Assembly (NCBI GenBank): GCA_023443925.1
Contig: JAEZSL010000181.1
Span: forward strand, 1-14,586
DNA length: 14,586 nt
Source of the DNA: Bacillota bacterium
Lineage (GTDB): Bacteria > Bacillota_A > Clostridia > Lachnospirales > Lachnospiraceae
Direction of reading: 5' to 3'
The notes beneath the pieces were generated by a model that searched no databases, was not told where the DNA came from, and was given only the letters and a program-made list of their open reading frames with translations. This document shows, in pieces, positions 5,313-12,601 of this stretch. The translations under genes and the position numbers were made by a program. Each line of letters opens with the position of its first letter. Positions within the stretch are counted from its first letter, which is position 1.

Positions 5313-7655
5313 ATGAGTGATAGAATAGATTGGGGTATGGAAGAGGCTAAGAAGGCTCAAAATCCCATAGGGACTGTCAATAATAATTCGCAGGTTATGC
5401 CGGTTAAGGTATTAAAACAATACTTTGGATATGAAAGCTTTCGTGAGGGACAGGAGAGACTGGTTCAGAGTATCTTAAAGGGGGGAGATGCTTTGGGAAT
5501 TATGCCCACAGGCGCGGGTAAATCCATCTGCTACCAGGTACCGGCACTGATTCTGCCGGGAATAACCATTGTAATTTCACCATTAATCTCGCTTATGAAA
5601 GATCAGGTATCGGCTTTAAATGAAGCCGGCATACATGCAGCTTACATTAACAGTTCCCTGTCAGCAAATCAGGTCAGCCTGGCATTAAATTATGCGAAAG
5701 CGGGACGGTACCGGATCATTTATGTTGCACCGGAACGACTGGAAACCGCAGAGTTTCTGGACTTTGCCCTGAATGCTAATATCTCCATGGTTACGGTTGA
5801 CGAAGCCCACTGTATCTCTCAATGGGGTCAGGATTTCAGACCCAGCTACCTAAAGATCGTAAAATTTATCGAAGTACTGCCAAAACGACCGGTAATCAGT
5901 GCATACACCGCTACGGCAACAAAAGAAGTTATGGAAGATATTATCTGTGTATTAAAGCTTAAGACACCGGAGCTGGTTGTTACCGGTTTTGACCGGAAAA
6001 ATTTATATTTTGAGGTGCGGACACCCAAAAATAAAGATGCCGAAGTCCTTGATTATGTGAAAAACCACCCTCAGGATAGCGGAATTATATACTGTAATAC
6101 CAGAAACAATGTGGATGAATTGAGGGAGCTGTTAAGCAGGAACGGCATAGATGCAGCCAGGTACCATGCTGGTTTGGGAGATACACAGAGAAACCAGAAC
6201 CAGGAGGATTTTATTTATGACAGAAAACCGGTGATGGTAGCAACAAATGCTTTTGGTATGGGAATTGATAAGTCTAATGTCCGTTATGTAATTCATTACA
6301 ACATGCCCAAGAATATGGAAGGATATTACCAGGAAGCCGGAAGAGCCGGAAGAGACGGGGAAGCGGCAGAATGTATTCTATTATACGGTGCGAAAGACGT
6401 ACAGATTAACCGCTTTTTGATTGAACGGGGAAATGAAAATGAAGAACTGGCGTCTGGCGACAGGCAGCTGGTTTTGGAGCGGGATATGGAACGTCTTAAA
6501 AAAATGACTTTTTACTGCTTTACCAGAGAGTGCTTAAGAGAATATATCCTCCATTACTTCGGTCAGTACGGGAAATGTACCTGTAATAATTGTTCCACCT
6601 GTTTAGGCGATTATGAAGAAACCGATGTGACGGAGATAAGTAAGGAGCTTATAAGCTGTATTAAGGAAAGTGGTCAGAGATACGGAATCAATGTCATTGT
6701 TTCGACCCTAATGGGAAAAAGAACGGCTAAAATCACTGTAAACCAGATGATACAATCAAGCTATTACGGCAAAAGGGCCCAGGAATCGGAAGCCTATTTA
6801 AAGCAGATATTGAACAAGCTGCTGGTAGATGGGTTTCTGTCGGTTACCAATGACAAATTTTCCGTTATAAAGCTTACTGGAATGTCTGCTGAGATTTTAG
6901 AGGACAAAACAGCAGTAATTCTAAAATTACCTGCCGGGCATGAAGCGGATAAGGCTACCTCAAAAGGCAAAGCACTTCAACGGTCTGAAATTTTAACGTC
7001 CAGGGGATTAACTCTTTTCCATCTGCTTCGGCAGGTCAGGAACGAGATTGCGTCAGAGGAAGGAATGCCGCCCTATATTATATTTTCCGATAAAACATTA
7101 ACGGATATGTGTGTCAAACTGCCTTTTGATAAAGAGGAAATGCTGACAGTTTCCGGTGTGGGAGAAAATAAGTACCAAAAGTTCGGACAAAGGTTTTTAA
7201 AAGCAATTGAAGGGTTTACCAATGGGAAAAAAGAAATTCTGCACTATGAAGAGATTCAGGAAGAAGCAGTTGTTCCTCCTTCTGCCGCCGGCCGCAAACG
7301 TAAGCAGGAATTCTATCTGACACAGGAGATGAAGGAAGCACTCCAAATGCAGGGAACGGTAACAATAAGCCAGTTTGTGGATGAACTGAATCAAATGCGG
7401 GAGAAAGATAGTATGAAAAAACTTACTTCAACGAAGCTCACCGCAAAGCTTAGGGAGGAAGATTATATAATAGACCGCTATAATGAAGCTTACGGCAATA
7501 ATATAACACTTCCTACCGAGAAAGGGAGAAAAGCCGGAATTACTACCAGTAAGCGGGTCAGCCAGCGGGGAAATGAATATGAAGTAATTATGTATGATGA
7601 GAATGCCAGACAACTGCTGCTTAAGATACTGGATAATATGTCAGAGGCTGAGTAA
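5313..7655 (+). CDS. recQ: ATP-dependent DNA helicase RecQ, long form
   Basis: A 780-residue superfamily 2 helicase that unwinds DNA 3' to 5' in recombination and fork repair. Visible in order: the FREGQ ATP-site motif (43-47), Walker A MPTGAGKS (64-71), DEAH (163-166) with the RecQ aromatic loop CISQWGQDFRPSY, SAYTATAT (196-203), and the second RecA lobe with ATNAFGMGIDKSNVRYVIHY and YYQEAGRAGRDG. Zinc-site cysteines are C407, C424, C427 and C430. A winged-helix RQC region covers about 435-540 and an HRDC domain about 563-635. A further 140 residues follow, with a Lys/Arg-rich linker and a likely small helical domain (about 666-720), which E. coli RecQ (about 610 residues) lacks. ATG at 5313 follows AAGGGGAG at 7 nt. 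Apparently a single gene, ending 11 bp from the convergent MFS gene. Confidence 0.96.
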   Translation: MSDRIDWGMEEAKKAQNPIGTVNNNSQVMPVKVLKQYFGYESFREGQERLVQSILKGGDALGIMPTGAGKSICYQVPALILPGITIVISPLISLMKDQVSALNEAGIHAAYINSSLSANQVSLALNYAKAGRYRIIYVAPERLETAEFLDFALNANISMVTVDEAHCISQWGQDFRPSYLKIVKFIEVLPKRPVISAYTATATKEVMEDIICVLKLKTPELVVTGFDRKNLYFEVRTPKNKDAEVLDYVKNHPQDSGIIYCNTRNNVDELRELLSRNGIDAARYHAGLGDTQRNQNQEDFIYDRKPVMVATNAFGMGIDKSNVRYVIHYNMPKNMEGYYQEAGRAGRDGEAAECILLYGAKDVQINRFLIERGNENEELASGDRQLVLERDMERLKKMTFYCFTRECLREYILHYFGQYGKCTCNNCSTCLGDYEETDVTEISKELISCIKESGQRYGINVIVSTLMGKRTAKITVNQMIQSSYYGKRAQESEAYLKQILNKLLVDGFLSVTNDKFSVIKLTGMSAEILEDKTAVILKLPAGHEADKATSKGKALQRSEILTSRGLTLFHLLRQVRNEIASEEGMPPYIIFSDKTLTDMCVKLPFDKEEMLTVSGVGENKYQKFGQRFLKAIEGFTNGKKEILHYEEIQEEAVVPPSAAGRKRKQEFYLTQEMKEALQMQGTVTISQFVDELNQMREKDSMKKLTSTKLTAKLREEDYIIDRYNEAYGNNITLPTEKGRKAGITTSKRVSQRGNEYEVIMYDENARQLLLKILDNMSEAE

Positions 7656-7666
7656 TTGTCTGAGCT

Positions 7667-8887
7667 TTAACTTCGTTGATGGTATGGTTTTACTGCTACA
7701 AATCCTAATATTTTACTTATTGGCCTGCAGGCAATACAGAATGCCAAAAGCAGCAGGAGGATTACGTAAAATACAAGACCTGACCATTGAAAGTTTGTTA
7801 AGATGAAACCTCCTATCCAGCCTAATAGGCTGGAGCCTGCATAATAAAATAATAGATAAATAGATGAGGCCTGGCCCTTGCAGTCCTTTGGAGCCAGTAA
7901 ACCCATGAAACTGCTGGCAACGGAATGACCGGCCATAAATCCGAAAGCAACGGCAGCAACTCCGATTATTTTAATGGCTAAATGGTGGTTCAGGGTTAAT
8001 AATACCCCGGATATGATTATCATTACAGCAAGTCCCAGAATCTTACGGCGTGAATAACGGTCAGCAAGCTTACCAAACAGGATGGAGCTATAGACACCAA
8101 ACAGATTAACAACAAAAAGGAAACCAAAGAATGTTTGGCTTAAATTATACGGAGGTTTTGTTAACGGATATCCGATATAGTTTAAAATAGTGATATAGGC
8201 ACCCATCAGCAGAAAAGCAGTAAGATACATAGAAAACAGGTTTTTATTGAGTACCGTTCTTTTCATGGAGGAAATCCATTTGTGGAAGGTGATTTTGGAT
8301 TTTGTAAAATTCTCTGATTCCGGCAGAAAGATAAAGAACCATAAACTTCCCAGGAGGCTTAAGATTCCCTGAATCAGAAAAGCGATATGCCAGCCGGTAA
8401 GATCGGAGAGTGTTCCGATTATCAAACGTCCCGTAAATCCTCCCGTAGCGGTACCAGCTACATAATAACCCATGACTTTTCCTATATTACCTGGAGAAAA
8501 CTCTTCATTTAGGTATGCCATTGCAATGGAAGGAAAACATGCGATGGAAATGCCTTCGAGAAAACGTATCAGCAAAAATATCTGAAAATCATTTATAAAA
8601 GCCGATAAAATAGAAAGGCATGAAGTAACAATTAGGGATAGGCTCATAATCTTTTTCCGGTTTAAGGCACCGGAGAGAAAGGATACAAAGAATAAACTGA
8701 CAGCAAGTGCAATGGTGGTAAGGGATATGGACAGGCCTGCCGTTGCAGGCGTAATATTGTATTTTTCAGAATATAGGCTTATCAGCGGCTGGGGACTGTA
8801 CATAATTGCAAATGTTATGGTACTACCGATTAAAACTCCTGCTGAAGCACGTTTTTGTGATTTACTGCCCGGTTCGATATACTGCAT
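7667..8887 (-). CDS. MFS transporter, YnfM-like
   Basis: 406 residues with about 12 hydrophobic segments and the MFS layout. A cytoplasmic GALNRKKIM loop follows TM2, the GFTGRLIIGTLSDLTGWHIAF segment lies in TM5-6, and the equivalent loop FGKLADRYSRRKILG in the second half carries the A-type motif. The overall pattern (PQPLISLYSEKYNITPATAGLSIS near the N-terminus) matches the YnfM group of proton-driven exporters in the cytoplasmic membrane; the substrate is unknown. I chose ATG at 8887, which follows GGAGTGA at 5 nt. The GTG at 8896 lies inside that site. It is divergent from a LysR gene, a pairing also known for E. coli ynfM/ynfL, so LysR control is likely. Confidence 0.88.
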   Translation of the reverse strand: MQYIEPGSKSQKRASAGVLIGSTITFAIMYSPQPLISLYSEKYNITPATAGLSISLTTIALAVSLFFVSFLSGALNRKKIMSLSLIVTSCLSILSAFINDFQIFLLIRFLEGISIACFPSIAMAYLNEEFSPGNIGKVMGYYVAGTATGGFTGRLIIGTLSDLTGWHIAFLIQGILSLLGSLWFFIFLPESENFTKSKITFHKWISSMKRTVLNKNLFSMYLTAFLLMGAYITILNYIGYPLTKPPYNLSQTFFGFLFVVNLFGVYSSILFGKLADRYSRRKILGLAVMIIISGVLLTLNHHLAIKIIGVAAVAFGFMAGHSVASSFMGLLAPKDCKGQASSIYLLFYYAGSSLLGWIGGFILTNFQWSGLVFYVILLLLLAFCIACRPISKILGFVAVKPYHQRS

Positions 8888-8910
8888 AAAATTCACTCCG
8901 TTTCATTTGA

Positions 8911-8939
8911 TTGACAGGGTAATTATAGAATATTATAAT
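8911..8939 (+). promoter_or_regulatory. Consensus sigma-A promoter of the LysR gene
   Basis: TTGACA (8911-8916), exactly 17 nt, TATAAT (8934-8939): a perfect match to the sigma-A consensus at both hexamers and spacing. Start near 8946. Confidence 0.75.
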
Positions 8940-8951
8940 ATAATAGTCTAA
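8922..8951 (-). promoter_or_regulatory. Candidate promoter of the MFS gene
   Basis: On the minus strand, TTAGAC (8951-8946), 18 nt, TATAAT (8927-8922), 35 bp from the start codon. It interleaves with the LysR promoter on the other strand. Confidence 0.55.
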
Positions 8952-8971
8952 TGCATAAATTTAATTAAAAT

Positions 8972-8989
8972 CATTACATGGGTGTAATG
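8972..8989. promoter_or_regulatory. Inverted repeat CATTAC-N6-GTAATG, candidate LysR site
   Basis: A perfect 6-bp inverted repeat with a 6-nt spacer, downstream of the LysR promoter and just before its ribosome binding site. Its position suits negative autoregulation. The spacing is close to, but not exactly, the classical T-N11-A form. Confidence 0.45.
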
Positions 8990-9008
8990 TGTGGAACTGG
9001 AGGATTTT

Positions 9009-9890
9009 ATGGAATGGCAGCAGCTGGAATATTTTATAGTAACGGCAGAGTTACAACATATAACGCTTGCATCTTCGAAGCTGAATCTGACACAGCCGGC
9101 TTTAAGCCGATCCATTGCAAGACTGGAAAACGAACTGGGAGTACCCTTGTTTGACCGTATGGGCCGCCGGGTTATTTTAAATCATTATGGGGAACGCTTT
9201 CTGGAACATGTAAATAAAATCTTTCTGGAATATGAAGAAGCAAAGCTTGAGATCCAAAGTATGCTGGACCCGGAGAAAGGACAGGTATCCCTTGGGTTTC
9301 TGCATACACTGGGGGAGTCTTTTATTCCCGAACTAATCAGGGCTTTTGGTTTAAGTCATCCGGGAATTACTTTTGAACTTTATCAAAACGGAACGAATGC
9401 ATTAATTGACCAGCTAACCCGGGGAGAAATTGATCTGTGTTTTTCTTATCCGACAGAAAACCCTAATAAGATAGAATGGAATGATTTATGGGATGAAGAG
9501 CTGCAGCTGGTAGTTCCGGTAAATCACCCTCTGGCCGGTGAAAGTCAGGTTACGCCGGATATGCTTGAAAATGAAACTTTTATAACCTTTAAACCTGGCT
9601 TTGGCCTGCGCAAAATAACGGATGATTTGTTATTAAAGGCAGGTATCTGCCCTAAAATCGCTTTTGAAGGTGAAGAGGTTCATACGATCTGCGGTCTGGT
9701 GGCAGCCGGACTTGGGATTGCAATCGTACCAAAAATAAACGGGCCTGACCGGGACAATATATCCGTACTTCATATAAATTCGCCTGAATTCCGAAGAAAT
9801 ATCGGAATTTTAAATAGGAAGGACAGCTATTTATCCCCCAGTGCCAGATTGTTTCTGGATTTTGTTATCAATTATTTTAATAAAACATAA
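9009..9890 (+). CDS. LysR-family transcriptional regulator
   Basis: 293 residues, the usual LysR length. Residues 1-60 form the winged helix-turn-helix: MEWQQLEYFIVTAE, LTQPALSRSIARLENELGVPLFDR and the wing GRRVILNHYG. A linker helix follows, and residues about 88-293 form the periplasmic-binding-like effector domain (VSLGFLHTLGESFIPELI, GEIDLCFSYP, VVPVNHPLAG, GLVAAGLGIAIVPK). ATG at 9009 follows GGAGG at 5 nt and gives the typical first residues. The GTG at 8991 is upstream of the site and is rejected. Tetrameric regulators of this kind usually bind the shared intergenic region and, with an effector, control the divergent gene. Here that is the MFS exporter, whose substrate or a related metabolite is the likely effector (inferred). 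Confidence 0.93.
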   Translation: MEWQQLEYFIVTAELQHITLASSKLNLTQPALSRSIARLENELGVPLFDRMGRRVILNHYGERFLEHVNKIFLEYEEAKLEIQSMLDPEKGQVSLGFLHTLGESFIPELIRAFGLSHPGITFELYQNGTNALIDQLTRGEIDLCFSYPTENPNKIEWNDLWDEELQLVVPVNHPLAGESQVTPDMLENETFITFKPGFGLRKITDDLLLKAGICPKIAFEGEEVHTICGLVAAGLGIAIVPKINGPDRDNISVLHINSPEFRRNIGILNRKDSYLSPSARLFLDFVINYFNKT

Positions 9891-9913
9891 CAGACGAGAA
9901 CGTAATAAAAAAC

Positions 9914-9965
9914 CATGAACCACGATCAGGCAAATCTTCAGCCTTTACTGTGGTTCATGATTTTT
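9914..9965. terminator. Bidirectional intrinsic terminator
   Basis: CATGAACCAC (9914-9923) pairs perfectly with GTGGTTCATG (9950-9959). TTTTT follows on the plus strand (9961-9965) and AAAAAA precedes it (9907-9912), so it can act in both directions for the convergent LysR and PNPOx-fold genes. The 26-nt loop may add AGGC/GCCT. Confidence 0.8.
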
Positions 9966-10002
9966 ATAAGATAACTAAAGTTCAAAAATACTGAAGCTCA
10001 CT

Positions 10003-10371
10003 TTATAGTGTTTGTTTGGCTGAAGTTACTGTAATTTGTAAAACCCTGCTGAGAAAAGCGAATTTTTCCTTCATTTTATCATAGGTAGGGCCGGCTTCAA
10101 TAAATTCGGCAGTACCTTCTATCAGAAAACCGGTTCCCATACTGCGATAACCCATAACTTCTTTACTGCCAAGGGTAATCTGAACATTTTGATTTTGTTC
10201 AACATTCTTCTGGGTTTTTCGCATACCGGCTGCCGGTATCAGAATCTTGTCATCCTCTATTACCAGATAAGAATTCCATGTATTTACAACATGTGCTCCG
10301 TTGTCTCCGCAGGATACAATTGCAACAACACCTTCATGTGTCAGTACTTCAAAAAATTTTTCATTAAGCAT
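10003..10371 (-). CDS. Pyridoxamine 5'-phosphate oxidase-fold flavoprotein
   Basis: 122 residues, a single split-barrel domain of the kind that binds FMN (or a related cofactor) as a dimer. Visible are HEGVVAIVSCGDNGAHVVNTWNSY (first strands), KILIPAAGMRKTQKNVEQN (the phosphate-contacting helix region), VQITLGSKEVMG, GFLIEGTAEFI and the C-terminal LQITVTSAKQTL common in this family. It is much shorter than true PdxH (over 200 residues), so I expect a general flavoprotein, such as a reductase or flavin sequestering protein, rather than the B6 enzyme. ATG at 10371 follows AGGAGG at 7 nt. Its divergent partner is a MocR regulator, the class that includes PdxR, which uses PLP as effector. That makes a B6 or cofactor link plausible but unproven. 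Confidence 0.85.
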   Translation of the reverse strand: MLNEKFFEVLTHEGVVAIVSCGDNGAHVVNTWNSYLVIEDDKILIPAAGMRKTQKNVEQNQNVQITLGSKEVMGYRSMGTGFLIEGTAEFIEAGPTYDKMKEKFAFLSRVLQITVTSAKQTL

Positions 10372-10399
10372 ATCTAATCCTCCTATATTTGTTTACTAA

Positions 10400-10428
10400 T
10401 TGACAGGTTGATGAGTGTATTATAATAT
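10400..10428 (+). promoter_or_regulatory. Sigma-A promoter of the MocR gene
   Basis: TTGACA (10400-10405), 17 nt, TAATAT (10423-10428). A TATAAT at 10421-10426 would give a 15-nt spacer. Start near 10435, inside the inverted repeat described next. Confidence 0.6.
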
Positions 10429-10465
10429 TAAACTGGATATATTAAAATAGCCAGTTTTGAATATT
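10424..10465. promoter_or_regulatory. Candidate MocR operator (inverted repeat)
   Basis: AATATTAAACTGG (10424-10436) and CCAGTTTTGAATATT (10451-10465) form an inverted repeat: a perfect 7-bp AAACTGG/CCAGTTT core with 14 bp between, plus outer AATATT arms shifted by 2 nt. It overlaps the -10 and start region of the MocR promoter and lies in the region shared with the divergent PNPOx-fold gene. Confidence 0.55.
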
Positions 10466-10492
10466 TTATAGGATACAGTTGGAGGAATTCAG

Positions 10493-11905
10493 TTGATAAC
10501 ATTAAATAGTAATTCAGAAACACCCTTATATATGCAAATTTACGAGCAAATCAGGAATGAAATTATTACCGGCAAGCTGCCGGTAGGATCAAAACTTTCA
10601 TCCACAAGGCATCTTTCAGATCTCTTATCGGTGGGCAGAAACACAGTAGAAAATGCTTATCTGCAGCTTTCTTCGGAAGGATATGTAGAAAGCAGAACCG
10701 GCAGCGGATTTGTGGTACAGGATATCCATAATATGATTTCCTTTGGAACTGGAATTATTACGAGTAAAGGTCCTATGAACACAAAAGAAATTAAACCGAT
10801 TACTGTTGAGGTTTATCCTTATCATTTTGAATACGGACATTTAAGTTCGAGTGATTTTCCAATGGCTATATGGAGGAAGATTTCAAATAAAGCGTTAGCG
10901 GAAATAACTTCGGAGGACATGACAGAATATCAGGACCGGAAAGGGGAAGTCAGATTAAGATATGAGTTAAAAGAATATTTAAGAAGATCCAGAGGGGTTA
11001 ACTGCAGTGAGGCGCAGATTGTTCTTTGTTCCGGTTTTGAATATGCCCTGTCTATACTGAGTCAGTTGTTAAGAAAGTCCTTTGACCGGATCGCTTTGGA
11101 AGAACCGGGATATTTAGGAGCCAGGACAATTTTTCAGAATAATGGGTTGGAAGTTGTCCCGGTTGATATACAAAAAGACGGCTTAGATATAAAGAAACTG
11201 GACAGTTCTAAAGCCAGAGCAGTCTATGTGACCCCTTCCCACCAATTTCCGACCGGTGCGGTAATGCCCGTACAAAAACGCCTACAACTGCTGGAATGGG
11301 CAAAGGGAAACAATGGAATTGTAATAGAAGATGACTATGACAGTGAACTGCGTTATAATTCCAGACCCATACCATCAATTAGCAGCATAGCCGAAAGTGA
11401 CAATGTAATCTATATCGGAACATTTTCAAAGGCCTTGTCTCCCAGTATTCGCGTATGCTATATGGTATTGCCGGATATATGGATGAAACGTTATGAAGAA
11501 ACTTTTAAAATGTATCAGACAACAGTTTCGTTATTACAGCAGCGTATCCTTATGGAATATATTCGCTCCGGTCATTGGGAAAGGCATCTGCGCAAAATCT
11601 GTAAAGTAAATAAGAAAAAACATGATTTGCTGATTCGAACCATACAGGAGGAATTAGGTAATGACGTAATCATACATGGTAAAAATGCGGGACTTCATAT
11701 CCTATTGGAATCAGTTAGAGGATTAAAAGAGGCAGAGATGCTGGATAAAGCCAAGAAATTCGGAGTACTGGTCTCTCCGGTCTCTCCATTCTGGTCTGAT
11801 GTGAAAAAATATACGGATAACATGGTATTATTAGGTTTTGGAAATATATCCGAAGCAGATATCACTGCAGGCATAAAAGCACTTTCAGCTGCCTGGCGGG
11901 AGTAA
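10493..11905 (+). CDS. MocR/PdxR-type regulator (GntR HTH fused to aminotransferase fold)
   Basis: 470 residues. Residues 1-75 are a GntR winged helix: PLYMQIYEQIRNEIITGKLPVGSKL, STRHLSDLLSVGRNTVENAYLQL and EGYVESRTGSGFVV. A linker of about 40 residues follows, then a fold-type I aminotransferase-like domain: YQDRKGEVRLRYEL, CSGFEYALSIL, EEPGYLGA, VTPSHQFPTG, IEDDYDSELRY and the PLP lysine K313 in GTFSKALSPSIR. By family knowledge the second domain senses PLP or an amino-acid adduct and does not catalyse. The start is TTG at 10493, supported by GGAGGA at 6 nt and by the absence of another start before the HTH. Neighbour and operator suggest it regulates itself and the divergent PNPOx-fold gene. 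Confidence 0.93.
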   Translation: MITLNSNSETPLYMQIYEQIRNEIITGKLPVGSKLSSTRHLSDLLSVGRNTVENAYLQLSSEGYVESRTGSGFVVQDIHNMISFGTGIITSKGPMNTKEIKPITVEVYPYHFEYGHLSSSDFPMAIWRKISNKALAEITSEDMTEYQDRKGEVRLRYELKEYLRRSRGVNCSEAQIVLCSGFEYALSILSQLLRKSFDRIALEEPGYLGARTIFQNNGLEVVPVDIQKDGLDIKKLDSSKARAVYVTPSHQFPTGAVMPVQKRLQLLEWAKGNNGIVIEDDYDSELRYNSRPIPSISSIAESDNVIYIGTFSKALSPSIRVCYMVLPDIWMKRYEETFKMYQTTVSLLQQRILMEYIRSGHWERHLRKICKVNKKKHDLLIRTIQEELGNDVIIHGKNAGLHILLESVRGLKEAEMLDKAKKFGVLVSPVSPFWSDVKKYTDNMVLLGFGNISEADITAGIKALSAAWRE

Positions 11906-11939
11906 GTTATCGAATAAAGCCATCATAATTATATGTTTA

Positions 11940-11960
11940 TTAGATTTATGAAAAATCTAA
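11940..11960. terminator. Short hairpin after the MocR gene
   Basis: TTAGATTT (11940-11947) and AAATCTAA (11953-11960) pair perfectly around a 5-nt loop, 34 nt after the stop codon. It is AT-rich with no following T-run, so it is a weak terminator at best. It could also be a regulatory site for the sigma operon. Confidence 0.35.
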
Positions 11961-11966
11961 ATGTTC

Positions 11967-11996
11967 TTGCAACCAAAGAGAATTTTTTCCTACTTT
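11967..11996 (+). promoter_or_regulatory. Candidate promoter of the sigma/anti-sigma operon
   Basis: Two overlapping readings exist: TTGCAA (11967-11972), 18 nt, TACTTT as a weak sigma-A promoter; or TGCAACC (11968-11974), 16 nt, TACT as an ECF-type promoter with an AAC-containing -35. The second would imply self-activation by the encoded sigma factor. Confidence 0.35.
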
Positions 11997-12019
11997 ATTA
12001 ATAGAAGGATAAAAAGGAG

Positions 12020-12601
12020 GTGGACAATATCTTTTCAATAATGGACGATGATAAAATAGTTGATTTATATTGGGAGCGTTCGGAAAGAGCAATTTTAGAA
12101 ACCGATTTAAAGTACGGACATCTTTGTAAGAGCATAGCAAATAATATATTAGCTAATGAAGAGGATGCTAAGGAGTGTGTGAATGATGCATATTTAGGGG
12201 CATGGAATGCGATGCCTGTCCAAAGGCCGAAGAAATTAATTCCTTTTTTGGGGAGAATTGTACGTAATATTTCTTTAGACCGATATGATTATAATAACGC
12301 TCAAAAACGCAGCAAAAATCTGGAGGTTATACTTTCGGAACTGGAAGATAGTCTGTCCAAGCCAGGTGATAATACAGAAAGTAAATACGAAGAGGGAGAG
12401 ATAGCCAGGGCGATTAGTAATTATCTGCGAACCATTGTTAAGGTCAATCGAAATATTTTTATTAGGAGATACTGGTATTCTGAGCCAATTAAGCAGATTG
12501 CCTCCAGTTATGGTATGAGTGAAAGTAAAGTTAAGTCAATGCTGTTAAGAGAAAGAAAAAAACTGAAAAAATATCTGGAGAAAGAAGGTATCACAATATG
12601 A
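12020..12601 (+). CDS. Sigma-70 family (ECF-like) RNA polymerase sigma factor
   Basis: 193 residues from GTG. Region 2 spans about 22-95: KYGHLCKSIANNILANEEDAKECVND, AYLGAWNAMP, and FLGRIVRNISLDRYDY, the core-binding and -10 recognition part. A linker follows, then region 4 at about 128-190: IFIRRYWYSEPIKQIASSYGMSESKVKSMLLRERKKLKKYL, a helix-turn-helix for the -35. It would direct RNA polymerase to a small regulon, probably under membrane signal control. The start is uncertain. The GTG at 12020 overlaps the strong AAAGGAGGTG site, although GAAGGA lies 10 nt before it. ATG at 12041 is 20 nt from AGGAGG, which is too far. An in-frame ATC at 12029 is at ideal spacing. The stop overlaps the next start (ATGA), indicating translational coupling to the membrane partner. 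Confidence 0.88.
   Translation: MDNIFSIMDDDKIVDLYWERSERAILETDLKYGHLCKSIANNILANEEDAKECVNDAYLGAWNAMPVQRPKKLIPFLGRIVRNISLDRYDYNNAQKRSKNLEVILSELEDSLSKPGDNTESKYEEGEIARAISNYLRTIVKVNRNIFIRRYWYSEPIKQIASSYGMSESKVKSMLLRERKKLKKYLEKEGITI

Noticed and set aside
7656..7666. Terminator between recQ and the MFS gene
   Set aside because: The gap is only 11 bp and contains no hairpin; CTGAG there is a direct and not an inverted repeat.
8991..9008. Upstream GTG start of the LysR gene
   Set aside because: It lies before the GGAGG site that serves the ATG at 9009, and LysR proteins of this type start at MEWQQLEYF.
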